From positions 36,074 to 100,073 of the forward strand of contig NZ_CALXYQ010000007.1 in assembly GCF_944393015.1 (NCBI RefSeq): a DNA stretch of 64,000 bases, given 5' to 3'. This DNA comes from an uncultured Brachyspira sp. (GTDB lineage Bacteria > Spirochaetota > Brachyspiria > Brachyspirales > Brachyspiraceae). The notes below the pieces were generated by a model, which had not been told where the DNA came from, ran no database searches, and saw only the letters and a list, made by a program, of their open reading frames with translations. Shown piece after piece: positions 9,377-19,121 of this stretch (positions are counted from its first letter, which is position 1; each line of letters begins with the position of its first letter). A program made the position numbers and the translations under genes.

Positions 9377-9952
9377 TTAGAAGCTGCCGTCTCTCCAAAC
9401 TTTAAAGTCCGGATAGTCCAATTTCTTGGATTTATCTTCATACCATTTGCATACAGCTGCTGACATATTAATAACATAAAAATTAAATTCTGTCTTCCAA
9501 CCGTCATTTTTAAATTCAGCAAATGATGGTATAAATTTATTATTAATAGAATTATATATATTATTCTGTGCTGATTCTGTAGGAATATTATTATCTTTGA
9601 TAGCTATTCTCAATATTAAATGTATAGACATGCATGATAAAGTAGATGTAATTCTGCTGTATTCATTGAACATTTCATCTCTTGTATAATTTGCTGCTAA
9701 AGTGTCCATCCATAATTTAATTATACTTCCTAATGCCTCTAATTGATCAGGTGTAGCATTTTTATTCATAATAATAGAAGCATAATTTTCTGCCAATTCC
9801 TGAAATGTCATAGTAGAATTTTCATCAGATATTGATATATCTGCAACATCTTCTATTTGCATAGATTTTACCATAGAAGCTGCATTATCCTGACTATAGG
9901 CATTAATAGATATAAAAATAAATAAAACTAATAATAAATAGATTTTTTTCAT
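9377..9952 (-). CDS. Exported protein of unknown function
   Basis: 191 aa with a clear signal peptide (MKKIYLLLVLFIFISINAYS, cleavage probably before QDN). There is no lipobox cysteine at the cleavage site, so the mature protein is expected to be periplasmic or secreted. The rest is helical, with an LGSIIKLWMDTLAANYTRDEM block and two central cysteines or so, and resembles no family I know. It probably shares a transcript with the 33-codon gene behind it. Confidence 0.75.
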   Translation of the reverse strand: MKKIYLLLVLFIFISINAYSQDNAASMVKSMQIEDVADISISDENSTMTFQELAENYASIIMNKNATPDQLEALGSIIKLWMDTLAANYTRDEMFNEYSRITSTLSCMSIHLILRIAIKDNNIPTESAQNNIYNSINNKFIPSFAEFKNDGWKTEFNFYVINMSAAVCKWYEDKSKKLDYPDFKVWRDGSF

Positions 9953-10074
9953 AAAATATATTCCATTATAATTTTGTTTTATTTATTATCGTCATCAATT
10001 GATTTGACAATACATTTATTTTTCTTATTTATTTTTTAATAGAAATCAATAAAATTTGATTATACTAAAAATAA

Positions 10075-10104
10075 AAAAGGCCTGCCATTATAAGCAAGCC
10101 TTTT
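10075..10104 (-). terminator. Intrinsic terminator
   Basis: Minus-strand stem AAAAGGCTTGC / GCAGGCCTTTT followed by T-rich sequence, about 30 bp after the stop of the DUF2723 gene. Confidence 0.85.
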
Positions 10105-10132
10105 AATTTTTTATATTATATTATATTATAAA

Positions 10133-13100
10133 TTAATTATTGTTCATAGTACCTAAATACTGCATTATCTGAAGTCTTCTGCTTTCAACATCTTTATTCA
10201 AATTAGCTACAACATCATTACTAGCAGCTAAAGGCGACATTATTCTTCTGAAATCATTATAAATATTTAATGCCTCTATAATTTTATTTTGTTCTATATA
10301 TATATGACCTATAGCATATAAAGCAAATGCTCCGTCTTGAGTAAGCTCATTAGTATATTTTGAATATGTGCTTATAGCTTGATCATACATTTTATTGTTG
10401 AGATAAATATTAGCTAAATCGAACTCTAAGCCTCTTCTCTCATCTCTAGTTAAATCAGGCATTCTTAAAGTATCATTCAATATGCTTATAGAACTTGCTG
10501 TATCACCCAAATTAGCATAAAGTATTGATATATCTTTATTAACACCTATTATATGTTCTTTGCTTCTAGCTCTCTTCTTGGCTTCTAATTTAGCCCATAA
10601 AGTTTCTTCTATATCCTGTCTGTTTTGATATATATAATTAGCATAAGAAGAATAGCTTTCAAAAGTATCTTCTTTCATAGCCTGAGCTTTAAGATTATCA
10701 GCCTGCTGTCTTGTAGTTTTTAGCTGAGCATCTATTCTGCCAATAAATTGTTTTATTTGCTGATAAGTTTGATTCTGCTCTCTTGCAGCATCTCCCATAT
10801 CTTTTCCTCTATGGAAAGTTTTTTCTGCTCTTTCAAGAGTTTCTTTAGCTTTATTTAAATATTCTGACTCTTTATCATAAGGAGTATCTTTTGAACGTGC
10901 TAAATATTCATAAGAAGCAGCTAAATTGAAATAAGCAGGATAAATAAGTTTTTCTAACTTTATAAGCTCTTCAAACATTAAAGCCGCTCTTTCATAATTG
11001 CCGTCCATAATAGCCTGATTTCCTACAGCAAAATATACATTGGACATATCAAAGCCTATTGTAAGCATTCTGTCTTCTTCTTGTTTCTTTAAATCCTGAA
11101 ACTCTGCTATTTTTTGATTAGCTTCTATCCTAGTGATACCATTTTTAGCAACATCGCCATTACCCATAAAGCCTAGCAATTTCTGATAAGTTTTTATTCT
11201 TCTATTATATAAATCTATTCTAGCTAAAGAATAAGAACTAACGAATATCTCTCTTGTTAGGAAGTCATAATGTGATATTTCTTCAGCAGTTCCCTGCATA
11301 GTATAGCTGTTCCAATAATCCTCTTCTGTTTTGAATTGAGGGAAAGGAAGTTCATACATTTTTACGAAAGTTATCTCTTCATTTCCGTCATATATATTTT
11401 TTCTTGCAACCGAAATTAAACCTTCATCTAATAATGCATTTAAGTCCGCTGCTATTTTTTCATTCTCATAATCTCTTTTTAAATGCTCTTTAGCAATATC
11501 TTTATAGTCATTAACAGTAAGAACTTTAAAGAACTCTAATTCATCAACTAAAGCATATTTAATAGGCTGAACTTTGAATACCAAACCATAAGCTTTGAAA
11601 TAATAATCTCCAAGCCTGTAAAGTCCGTCCCTTCTCCAAGCCATATAATAAGGTCTGCCTGATTCTATAAAGTCTTTATCAACAGCATCGCTAATATCTC
11701 CAAGCCATCTGCCGTCTGTTTTCATAAGGTTACCGTATATTCTTTCAAATACATTACCTTTCTGGTCATATATTTTCAAATCCGGTCTTCTTCTTTCTAC
11801 CATAGTATAATATACAAGTCCGAATACCTGGTTATCTCCTCCCTCTGTGGCAAATATTGCATTATCAGGAAGTGAGTTCATCATATTGTATGAATAGTCA
11901 TGGTTACTAAAGTCTTTTGAGTTATTGTTACGGCTTAAATTCATAACGAATATAGGTATCATTATAATAAGTATCGCAGCAAGTGATATAGCATGATAAG
12001 GCTTTAATGCAGTATCAGCAGTTTCTTCTGAAGGCTTTTTCAATATATTTTTTATATTAGTATTGAAATATTCCATATACCACTGAATACCGAAACCTAT
12101 TATTACAAGCATATATAAAGTTGCTGGTAAGAAGAAAACTTCAACAAATGATAAAGTTCTTACACTTGGAGGAGGATTAGTATATGCCATTAAAGATACG
12201 GCAAAACTCAAAAGTCCGAATACTGAGAATATACCTATAAACTTATTTTTCTTGAATATCTGGAATAATCCGGGTATTAAGAATAATAAGCCTAATACTG
12301 TTAATTGAGTTTTGAATATATTTATTAAAGCAGACACCTGTTCTGGATGAAGTATGAAGGCTGCAGCAATATCATTTCCTGAAGCTCCATACTGTTTTCT
12401 ATGTATCATACTAAATAAATAGCTTAAATTCTCCCAGCCTGAAGGTTCATTTAATTGTCCCCAGTTTAGAGGAGGCAATGCTCTAGCTCTTATAGGCATG
12501 TAAGCATATATCATAACGCCTACTGCAAGCATTAAAAGCATTTTATAATATGATATTGATATTCCTGTGATAAAGTCATTATCATTATTGAATTTATCTA
12601 TTTTGCATAAGAAATATCTATATACTAAGCACCAAACAACTACTAAAAATAAAGGCCAGAATACTAAGAACATACCTTTATATAAAGTAGGATAGAATGG
12701 AGCTTTTAAATTCTGTATCATATCAGGTCTTAAATAAGAACCATTAGCAAGTGCTGTAAATATATCGCTCATTATATTCATATCAGCGAAAGGCTTGAAT
12801 ATTATAGAGAATATTGAATCATTTGAAGCTACTCCCGGAGGGAAATATAAATAAGCCTCATAATTCATAATAAATCTATAGTATCCGAAACCGCCTATAA
12901 ATAACAACACTAAAAATACAAATATCGATATAAATGAAGTTTCTATATGATTAATATATCTATCTTTATGTACCAAAAATAAAACAACGGCTATAAACAA
13001 AAGAGGAGCAAAAGCGAAAGGCAAAGTTACATGGTGATTTGCAAGTGCCACACCATACAAAAAGCCGAAAGCCATTAAATATTTATTTCCATAATAAGGT

Positions 13101-13864
13101 ACTTCATCATTGGCATGCTTCCATACATTTTCAAACCAGTAAACAAGTATTAAAAGCATAGAAGCTATTTGAAGTATATTCAAGCTGTAAACTTCTGCCA
13201 TTGTAGCCTGTGCCCACATATTATCAGATATAGCAAAAGCAATGCTCGCAAAAAGTGCAGGTATCTGTACTATAGGAGAGAATCCTCTTTCAACTCTATT
13301 TTGTCCTAATACTTTTACCATAATAAGATAGAAGAAAATCATCGCTATTGCAGCACAAGTACCGGAAAATAAATTTGTTCTCCAAGCAATATTTCCAAAA
13401 GGTATATAAGTAAATAATTTGGACATCAAAGTATAGAAAGGATATCCCGGAGCATGCCCTACTCCCAAGAAGTAAGCAGCGGTTGTAAGCTCTCCGTTAT
13501 CACCTGCTGAAAGTGAAGGAGTTAATGTAAATAAATACAAAAAGAATGTGAAAAGAAAAGCAGCAGCAGCAAATATAGCATCTATTTTTGAAAGATGATA
13601 AGGCTTTATTTCATATCTTTTGTAAATAGGTTCTTGATTTTCTTTCTTAGAGAAAAATTTAGAAAGTATATTTCCGCCGTTTTCTTTATTTACTTTTTCT
13701 TTCTTATTAGTTTTTGTATTATTTTTTTGACTATTTTGCAGATTATTAATATATTCTTCTATTAACTCTCTGTCTTTTTCTAATTTTTTTGTAAGCTCAT
13801 CAATGCTTTTATTTTTATAATTAGCTTTGATGTACTCTTTTTCCAGATGCGAAAGTTTTGCCAT
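10133..13864 (-). CDS. DUF2723 polytopic membrane protein with C-terminal TPR repeats
   Basis: 1243 aa. Residues 1-90 are a charged cytoplasmic segment. From about 95 to 660 there are roughly a dozen membrane helices with the DUF2723 signature SAGDNGELTTAAYFLGVGHA followed by PGYPFYTLMSKLF, the part that resembles glycosyltransferase family C/O-mannosyltransferase proteins, whose acidic loop residue is the presumed catalytic centre. A soluble part follows, with tetratricopeptide-like helical repeats from about 930 to 1220 (for example QAIMDGNYERAALMFEEL and NKMYDQAISTYSKY). The likely role is transfer of sugar from a lipid carrier to an envelope acceptor, inferred from family only. It is a single gene with its own terminator. 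The ATG is chosen by the adjacent GGAAAT-type site and the fit of the charged N terminus. Confidence 0.85.
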   Translation of the reverse strand: MAKLSHLEKEYIKANYKNKSIDELTKKLEKDRELIEEYINNLQNSQKNNTKTNKKEKVNKENGGNILSKFFSKKENQEPIYKRYEIKPYHLSKIDAIFAAAAFLFTFFLYLFTLTPSLSAGDNGELTTAAYFLGVGHAPGYPFYTLMSKLFTYIPFGNIAWRTNLFSGTCAAIAMIFFYLIMVKVLGQNRVERGFSPIVQIPALFASIAFAISDNMWAQATMAEVYSLNILQIASMLLILVYWFENVWKHANDEVPYYGNKYLMAFGFLYGVALANHHVTLPFAFAPLLFIAVVLFLVHKDRYINHIETSFISIFVFLVLLFIGGFGYYRFIMNYEAYLYFPPGVASNDSIFSIIFKPFADMNIMSDIFTALANGSYLRPDMIQNLKAPFYPTLYKGMFLVFWPLFLVVVWCLVYRYFLCKIDKFNNDNDFITGISISYYKMLLMLAVGVMIYAYMPIRARALPPLNWGQLNEPSGWENLSYLFSMIHRKQYGASGNDIAAAFILHPEQVSALINIFKTQLTVLGLLFLIPGLFQIFKKNKFIGIFSVFGLLSFAVSLMAYTNPPPSVRTLSFVEVFFLPATLYMLVIIGFGIQWYMEYFNTNIKNILKKPSEETADTALKPYHAISLAAILIIMIPIFVMNLSRNNNSKDFSNHDYSYNMMNSLPDNAIFATEGGDNQVFGLVYYTMVERRRPDLKIYDQKGNVFERIYGNLMKTDGRWLGDISDAVDKDFIESGRPYYMAWRRDGLYRLGDYYFKAYGLVFKVQPIKYALVDELEFFKVLTVNDYKDIAKEHLKRDYENEKIAADLNALLDEGLISVARKNIYDGNEEITFVKMYELPFPQFKTEEDYWNSYTMQGTAEEISHYDFLTREIFVSSYSLARIDLYNRRIKTYQKLLGFMGNGDVAKNGITRIEANQKIAEFQDLKKQEEDRMLTIGFDMSNVYFAVGNQAIMDGNYERAALMFEELIKLEKLIYPAYFNLAASYEYLARSKDTPYDKESEYLNKAKETLERAEKTFHRGKDMGDAAREQNQTYQQIKQFIGRIDAQLKTTRQQADNLKAQAMKEDTFESYSSYANYIYQNRQDIEETLWAKLEAKKRARSKEHIIGVNKDISILYANLGDTASSISILNDTLRMPDLTRDERRGLEFDLANIYLNNKMYDQAISTYSKYTNELTQDGAFALYAIGHIYIEQNKIIEALNIYNDFRRIMSPLAASNDVVANLNKDVESRRLQIMQYLGTMNNN

Positions 13865-13947
13865 TTAGTTATTTCCTCTTTTATTATAAATAGTTTTACA
13901 TTATTTATTATATTTTGGATTATATGCGGCATAGAATTTATTTAAAA

Positions 13948-13990
13948 TTGTACTTTTTCCCGCCGCAAAAAGTACCAAAAAGTGCAAAAT
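13948..13990 (+). repeat. Family I element, fragment A
   Basis: Only one hairpin of the dispersed element survives: arms GTACTTTTT (13950-13958) and AAAAAGTAC (13967-13975) around loop CCCGCCGC. It is the same hairpin as at 17365-17390, but the outer base pairs differ and remain complementary. Confidence 0.6.
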
Positions 13991-14189
13991 TTGTATTATA
14001 TTGAAGAACTTTACATAATATTTAAAATTCTTTAATATTACAAATATAATCAAATATTATATAATAAAATCGCTTATTATTCAAGGATGTAAAAAATATA
14101 TTTTTATCTCAATTATCTTTTAGTATTGAAATAATACTTGTTTTAAATTATAGTAAAACTATATTTATCAGTTATATTCAGGAAATAAA

Positions 14190-14675
14190 ATGAACTTCTT
14201 AAAAACGAATAGATTAACTATTATACTAATATTCATTATAATTTCTTATATATTTTATAATGAATTTATAAAAAATAATACCAATAAAGAAATTAACATT
14301 TATAATTTAAATTATATAGTAGAAGATAACTATATAATAGAATATAATTATAATACAGACTCTGATATTGAATATCAAGACATAAGAAGATACAGAAGTG
14401 ATGTTGATCTTGACCTTGAAGAAGATAGAGTATTTATTATGTTCATAGGTTCTCTGATCATAGGTTTTTTACTTAGTTTTATATTATTATCAAAAAATAG
14501 ATTACCTAAAAAAGAATTAATTGCTGCCAAAATAATACTCATTGTATTTGTTATAATTACAGGGCTAATTATTTTTATAAATTATGAGAATATAAAAAAC
14601 ATATTGGAGTATTTATCTTTACCTATAGGTTTTATAATAGGCTTTGTATTGGCAAAATTAATATTTAAAAAATAA
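14190..14675 (+). CDS. Small membrane protein, paralogue of the gene at 18032
   Basis: 161 aa. There is an N-terminal membrane helix (residues 10-26), a polar extracytoplasmic segment of about 60 residues, then three hydrophobic helices to the C terminus. The polar segment shares spaced residues with the 192-aa protein at 18032-18610: NIYN.NYI, a following N.I..E...Y, an (E)IRR motif and an acidic D(L/F)EED just before the first of the later helices. I do not recognise a known family. It stands alone between repeat-rich spacers. Confidence 0.65.
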   Translation: MNFLKTNRLTIILIFIIISYIFYNEFIKNNTNKEINIYNLNYIVEDNYIIEYNYNTDSDIEYQDIRRYRSDVDLDLEEDRVFIMFIGSLIIGFLLSFILLSKNRLPKKELIAAKIILIVFVIITGLIIFINYENIKNILEYLSLPIGFIIGFVLAKLIFKK

Positions 14676-15131
14676 TATATTTACTTAAATTAAACTTTAT
14701 TTTAATTACCGCCCTTTAAGATTTGTAAGCCTATTTTTTATTAATAATCTTTATCTGTATTTAAAAGTTACATTTATAATTTTTAACCCCCGCCCAATTT
14801 TTTTTAAATTTATTATTCTATTACCGCACGCAGAATTAAACTAAAAATATATATTTATTTATAATTCAAATTTTATCATTCTTTAAATTTCATTTACCAT
14901 GTGTTAAATCTAATCAAAGCCTAATATATATTATAATTAATCTTTCAGATAAATATAAAATACAATTTCATAAATAATAACAAAAAAGTAACTATATATT
15001 GAAAAATCAAACTATTAAAATATATTTTTATACTTTTTTATACATAAATATATTTTTATAGTAAATAAACATTGACAAAAAATAAAACTCATAGTACTTT
15101 TTTTACAAAATATTATTTAAGAGGTTATAAA
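14676..15131. repeat. Spacer with half of a family II palindromic element
   Basis: The spacer has the GC-rich arms typical of family II: CCGCCCTTTAAG near 14710, ACCCCCGCCCAA near 14786 and ACCGCACGCAG near 14822, all in a very AT-rich background. The matching right arms are not visible here, so this copy looks incomplete. No reading frame apart from the start of the next gene. Confidence 0.45.
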
Positions 15132-16366
15132 ATGAAAAAAATTATTTATTTATGGTATTTTTGACAATTGTCAATTTTTGGGGATGTGCTAAAAATAACA
15201 ATGTTACTGCTCCTTCTTCAAGTATTAAAAAAACTGAAATTTCGTTTTCATATTTAGATGATCAATATCAAATTTCAGAAAATAAAACCGATAATATTCT
15301 CATGAAAACAAAAGATATAGCAGAAAATTTTTCTTTAATATCAAAAAAAACAGGAGAAAACGAATATACTGCTATAATAACTGATGAACAAAATAATATA
15401 TCTGTTGCTATGGTATATAAAGATAATAAAGAATTTCCAGATCATATTTCTTTTTCTAAAGATGATAATTTAATTAGAGGTACAGCTTCAGATCATGTTA
15501 ATGGGGCATTTGATGTATTGTGGAGTATGAATGGTATAGAAGAAGTTTTTTATAATATTAAATTATCTGATGATATATATAATTATAATAATATTTCTTC
15601 TTTAGATTCAAAAGAAAATTATCAGGCTAAAACTCTAATTATAAGTTTAAAAATATGGGATGCTATTAATAATTATGTTCAGGATAGTAATAATCAGCCT
15701 AAAGGAAGATTTTTCTTTTTTATTTTTGGAGTAATAGCAGCAGTTGCCGCAGTAACAGCTGCAACAGTAGCCGTATTCGTTACGGCATTAGTAGTAACAG
15801 CTGTAGTATTAACTATAGGAGCAATAGTATCTACTCCAGTTGTTCCGCCAGCAATAAAACCAAATCCTGAAAACCCTACTTCATATCCTGATATTTCTAC
15901 TTTTAATGTATTATATAATGGGGAAAAAATAGATAATAATACTACATTTACAATAGATTATGATACAGGAGAGATAAATGTGAGAAAATCAGTTATGTTA
16001 AATCCTGAGTATTATAAGAATGCAAGACTAACTTTAAATCTATCTCATTCTGGGGCTAAAAACTCTAATAATGAATTAGAAGTTTTTGTAAAAATGGATG
16101 GAAATCATGGAGATCCTATTTCATTAATAAATGCTTATTATAAATTTTCATTAAATGGTACATCAGGAGTTATAGAAAGCTATGATAAGAGTATTTACCA
16201 AACAATAGATTTAAAAGCAGGTGAAAGTAATTTTATGACATTAAATATAGATAAGATAAATAAAACTCCAGATAATCTTAATAATGTGGTTTTAGATTTA
16301 ATATTTAAAAATAATATAAAAATTTTTGGAAGAATGGGAAATAAATTTACTTTGCAAATAAATTAA
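15132..16366 (+). CDS. Lipoprotein of unknown function, frame shifted in the signal peptide
   Basis: The long open frame runs from 15152 and would begin inside a signal peptide. The ATG at 15132 has the proper ribosome-binding site (AAGAGG, 15119-15124) but is out of frame. One more A in the A7 run at 15135-15141 gives MKKNYLFMVFLTIVNFWGC, a textbook lipoprotein signal with the lipid-attached Cys. The mature part is about 380 aa with a polar N-terminal half, an Ala/Val-rich hydrophobic stretch (about residues 195-225) and a beta-rich C-terminal domain. No family recognised. It is followed 9 bp later by a barrel-like gene, so the two probably form an envelope pair. Sequencing error, phase variation and polymerase slippage could all explain the shift. 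Confidence 0.7.
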
Positions 16367-16375
16367 GGAATAGTT

Positions 16376-17212
16376 ATGAAATTTTTATTATCTGCTATAT
16401 TAATTTTATTTAATATTAATATTTTATATCCAATAAGTTTTTCTCCTGAAATCGGCATATTTATGAATATAGGGGCTTCAAAAATTTTTACTAAAACAGA
16501 TGTGGGATTAAAAAAATCAGATAAATCTTATTATCAATTTGGAATATACAGTGCATATTATGATACTATAAAAGGCGATATCTTTTTAGATTTTGAAGCT
16601 GTTTTGCAATTAGGTGCAAAATATAATATTAATAATAATATTGTTACTGGCTTAACTTCCCTTTTAGAAATAGGATATAGTCCTTATATAATAAGCACAA
16701 AATATGAAGGTGAAAGCGGAATTAATAACTATATTTATACTGATAGAGTTATTCTTTATAGTTTAGTTTTAGGAGTATTAGAAAAAATAGTTTTTAATAA
16801 CTTCTCTATAGGAATAGGGGGAGGATTGCTTATTCCTATAGCAGGCTTAGGAACTTCTAATAATATAGAATATGATAATAATTCATTAGTTATTCCATCA
16901 AAAAATAAATTAAGTTACTATGATATAAAAAGACTATTTAAAGTTCCTGTTGCTCCGTATATAAAGATAACTGCCGAATATGCATTCAAGCCTTATAAAA
17001 TGGATAATGCTGAAATGGATTTTGTACTTGGAGCATATTTAAGTTATAACTTTGGTATGCAGTATGATGTTTCTATATTAAATGAATATACACCACAGCA
17101 AACTATACCTCCGACTATAGGACTTTTTAAAGGTGATATATATCATAAATATGATTATTCCAATTTGGATTTTGGGTTTACATTGGGTGTTTCTTTTAGA
17201 GCTTTAGAATAA
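16376..17212 (+). CDS. Putative outer-membrane beta-barrel protein
   Basis: 278 aa with a signal peptide (hydrophobic residues 3-20). The body alternates polar and aromatic/hydrophobic residues in short strands separated by Asn/Gly/Asp turns (for example GIYSAYYDTIKGDIFLDFEA and VLGVLEKIVFNNFSIGIGGG). It ends in GFTLGVSFRALE, close to a barrel-terminal strand. Family not recognised. It starts 9 bp after the lipoprotein gene and ends just before a strong terminator, so the two form one operon. Confidence 0.65.
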   Translation: MKFLLSAILILFNINILYPISFSPEIGIFMNIGASKIFTKTDVGLKKSDKSYYQFGIYSAYYDTIKGDIFLDFEAVLQLGAKYNINNNIVTGLTSLLEIGYSPYIISTKYEGESGINNYIYTDRVILYSLVLGVLEKIVFNNFSIGIGGGLLIPIAGLGTSNNIEYDNNSLVIPSKNKLSYYDIKRLFKVPVAPYIKITAEYAFKPYKMDNAEMDFVLGAYLSYNFGMQYDVSILNEYTPQQTIPPTIGLFKGDIYHKYDYSNLDFGFTLGVSFRALE

Positions 17213-17225
17213 TTTGATATTTGAT

Positions 17226-17265
17226 AAAAACCGTTATGATAGTAAATATATCATGGCGGTTTTTA
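17226..17265 (+). terminator. Intrinsic terminator
   Basis: Stem AAAAACCGTTATGATA / TATCATGGCGGTTTTT followed by T-rich sequence, directly after the barrel-like gene. Confidence 0.85.
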
Positions 17266-17325
17266 ATTTTATTCTAATTCCCCGCCCTTTAGAATTGTTA
17301 ATCTGTTTTGCTATTAAACTTTATT

Positions 17326-17642
17326 TATATACTGAAAATTTTTAAGTTTATCAATTTTTTTATTGTTCTTTTTCCCGCCGCAAAAAGAACCAAAAAGTGC
17401 AAGTATAAAATTAGTACTAAATCATACTAAAGTTGTCTTACATTTAAGATAATTTATTAAATTTAAGATACAATATAGCCTTTCGCGAAGCGTATCCGAG
17501 TTTATCGAGGATATAGCTTCTTTGGGGCACGCCAAAGGCACTTCCTTCGGTCGCAAAAGAAGTGGGGTATGGGGCAAAGCCCCATATATAAAAACAAAAA
17601 TATAAATTTATTTTTGACAAAGGATAATTGTTTAGGTATATA
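17326..17642 (+). repeat. Family I element, copy B (full length)
   Basis: Left end TATATACTGAAAATTTTTAA, right end TTGACA (17614-17619), 17 bp, TATATA (17637-17642). Internal hairpins: GTTCTTTTT / AAAAAGAAC at 17365-17390 and TATGGGGC / GCCCCATA at 17568-17586. It also carries the 34-bp GC-rich module at 17481-17514 that recurs in other copies. No protein is encoded. Confidence 0.75.
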
Positions 17643-17663
17643 TTAAAATTTTTGTTATCTTTT

Positions 17664-17910
17664 CAGCACCCGCCCTAGCTTTATTTAAAATTCAAAATTT
17701 ACTAACCGCACGGTGAATAAAATTTTATAGTTAATAAGATTTGAATTATAATCAAATTTATATTTTTAGCTTTGTTCTGCGTGCGTAGAAATACGCTACA
17801 AATTTAAAAAAATCTTGGGTGGGCAGCTAAAATGACAGATAATATTAAAAAGAAAAACAATACAAAAATGACAGTGATAATAAAAAGCCTAAAGTGTGGG
17901 CAAATGTAAT
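17664..17910. repeat. Family II palindromic element, copy b
   Basis: Nested inverted repeats. The outer arms are CAGCACCCGCCCTAGCTT (17664 on) and its imperfect complement CTTGGGTGGGCAGCT near 17813-17827; the inner arms are AACCGCACGG and TGCGTGCGT. The centre is AT-rich. Downstream it continues with AAAAAGCCT.. and GTGGGCAAATG, a block also seen at 25388. The product would be one long hairpin. Confidence 0.6.
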
Positions 17911-18031
17911 TAAATTTTAAAACTTATTTTAATAATACATTATATAGGTACTAACAAATAACTTGAAATAAAAATCAATTTATGATAAAAATGTATTAAT
18001 TTGCTATAAGCATTTTTTTAAAGAGGTTTAT

Positions 18032-18610
18032 ATGAAGATTAGTATATTAGTGGTTGTAGTGATTATTATTTCTTTTATATTCTATACTGAAATGACAAAA
18101 CATAATTATCATGTATCTAATACAATAGAAGAAAATGAAGAAAATAACATTTATAATGGAAACTATATAATAAGTAATAATGATATTATTTTAGAAAATA
18201 GTTATGATTTTAATAGTAGTATAGAAACTAAAGAAATTCGCCGCAACTACTTCAGATGGAGAGATAGAGAGCATCCTAACGTAGATTTTGAAGAGGATTC
18301 AAAAGATTTATATGTTAGATTAATAATAATATTTACGATGGGATGTGCTATTATAGGTGTTTTAATAGAGATAATCTTTTTTAGAAACTACTCTTATAAG
18401 TTTTATACTATTGTACTTGCAGTAATTCTTGTAATAAGTTCAGTTATTATTTATAAAATACATGAAAACTTAGCTATTTTTAATATGGCTGGAAGTACAG
18501 AAAGCATACTAGAATTATTAGCCTTCTTTTGCGGCGGTGTAATATCATTTGTAGGATTGTCAATTAGTAAATACCTTAGGGATAAGGATAATAAAAAAAA
18601 TAATGAATAA
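18032..18610 (+). CDS. Small membrane protein, paralogue of the gene at 14190
   Basis: 192 aa. N-terminal membrane helix (3-18), polar segment to about residue 90, then three hydrophobic helices. It shares the NIYNGNYI, EIRR and DFEED features with the protein at 14190 and is slightly longer in the loop. The start is set by AAAGAGG ending 6 bases before the ATG. Function unknown. It lies alone between repeat-filled spacers. Confidence 0.65.
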   Translation: MKISILVVVVIIISFIFYTEMTKHNYHVSNTIEENEENNIYNGNYIISNNDIILENSYDFNSSIETKEIRRNYFRWRDREHPNVDFEEDSKDLYVRLIIIFTMGCAIIGVLIEIIFFRNYSYKFYTIVLAVILVISSVIIYKIHENLAIFNMAGSTESILELLAFFCGGVISFVGLSISKYLRDKDNKKNNE

Positions 18611-18865
18611 TTATAAAGATTTAACGCTTGTGTGACTAATGCAGAAATTTTTGTTAGATTCATTTTGTGTGTGCATAAAAAATTATAAAAATATAGAAGT
18701 TGATAAAATTAATTAAATATACAAAATTAATAGATTATATTTTTTGTCCTTATATTTTTTATTGTGTCTGTTTTCAATACTAATCCATAATTAATTGAAA
18801 TTAGTTTATTTATACTGAAGAAAATATATATATGCCACCAAGCGAATATTAAAATTACAACTTCA

Positions 18866-18990
18866 CTCAACGCACGTTTAGCCGATTTATTGATATAGTT
18901 CAATTTGTATTTATAATTTATTATTCATAATATTGTTCAGCGTGCGGGCAGAAGCAATAAATTTAAATAATACTTGGGCGGGGGTTTTTA
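18866..18990. repeat. Family II palindromic element, copy c
   Basis: Inner arms CAACGCACGTTTAG (near 18878) and CAGCGTGCGGGC (near 18940) around an AT-rich centre. The right outer arm CTTGGGCGGGGG (18972 on) is present; the left outer arm is weak. The remainder of 18611-19086 is AT-rich with no gene. Confidence 0.55.
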
Positions 18991-19086
18991 ATATCTGTTA
19001 TAACTAAAAGACAAATATATACTATAACTGCAAAATAAAACTTTAAAGAATAAAGGGAGGGAATTAGAATAAAGCAAAAATATATT

Positions 19087-19115
19087 TTGACATTTATTAG
19101 TTATTTCATTATAAT
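19087..19115 (+). promoter_or_regulatory. Consensus promoter giving a leaderless mRNA
   Basis: TTGACA (19087-19092), exactly 17 bp, TATAAT (19110-19115): a perfect sigma-70 consensus. The ATG of the nuclease gene is at 19122, seven bases after the -10 box, where transcription would normally begin. No ribosome-binding site can fit. Confidence 0.75.
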
Positions 19116-19121
19116 AGTATT

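Noticed and set aside
9340..9522. 60-codon minus-strand frame overlapping the exported-protein gene
   Set aside because: Shadow of the longer frame at 9377-9952, which has the signal peptide; the real small gene starts at 9340 in the other direction of extent (9340 down to 9239).
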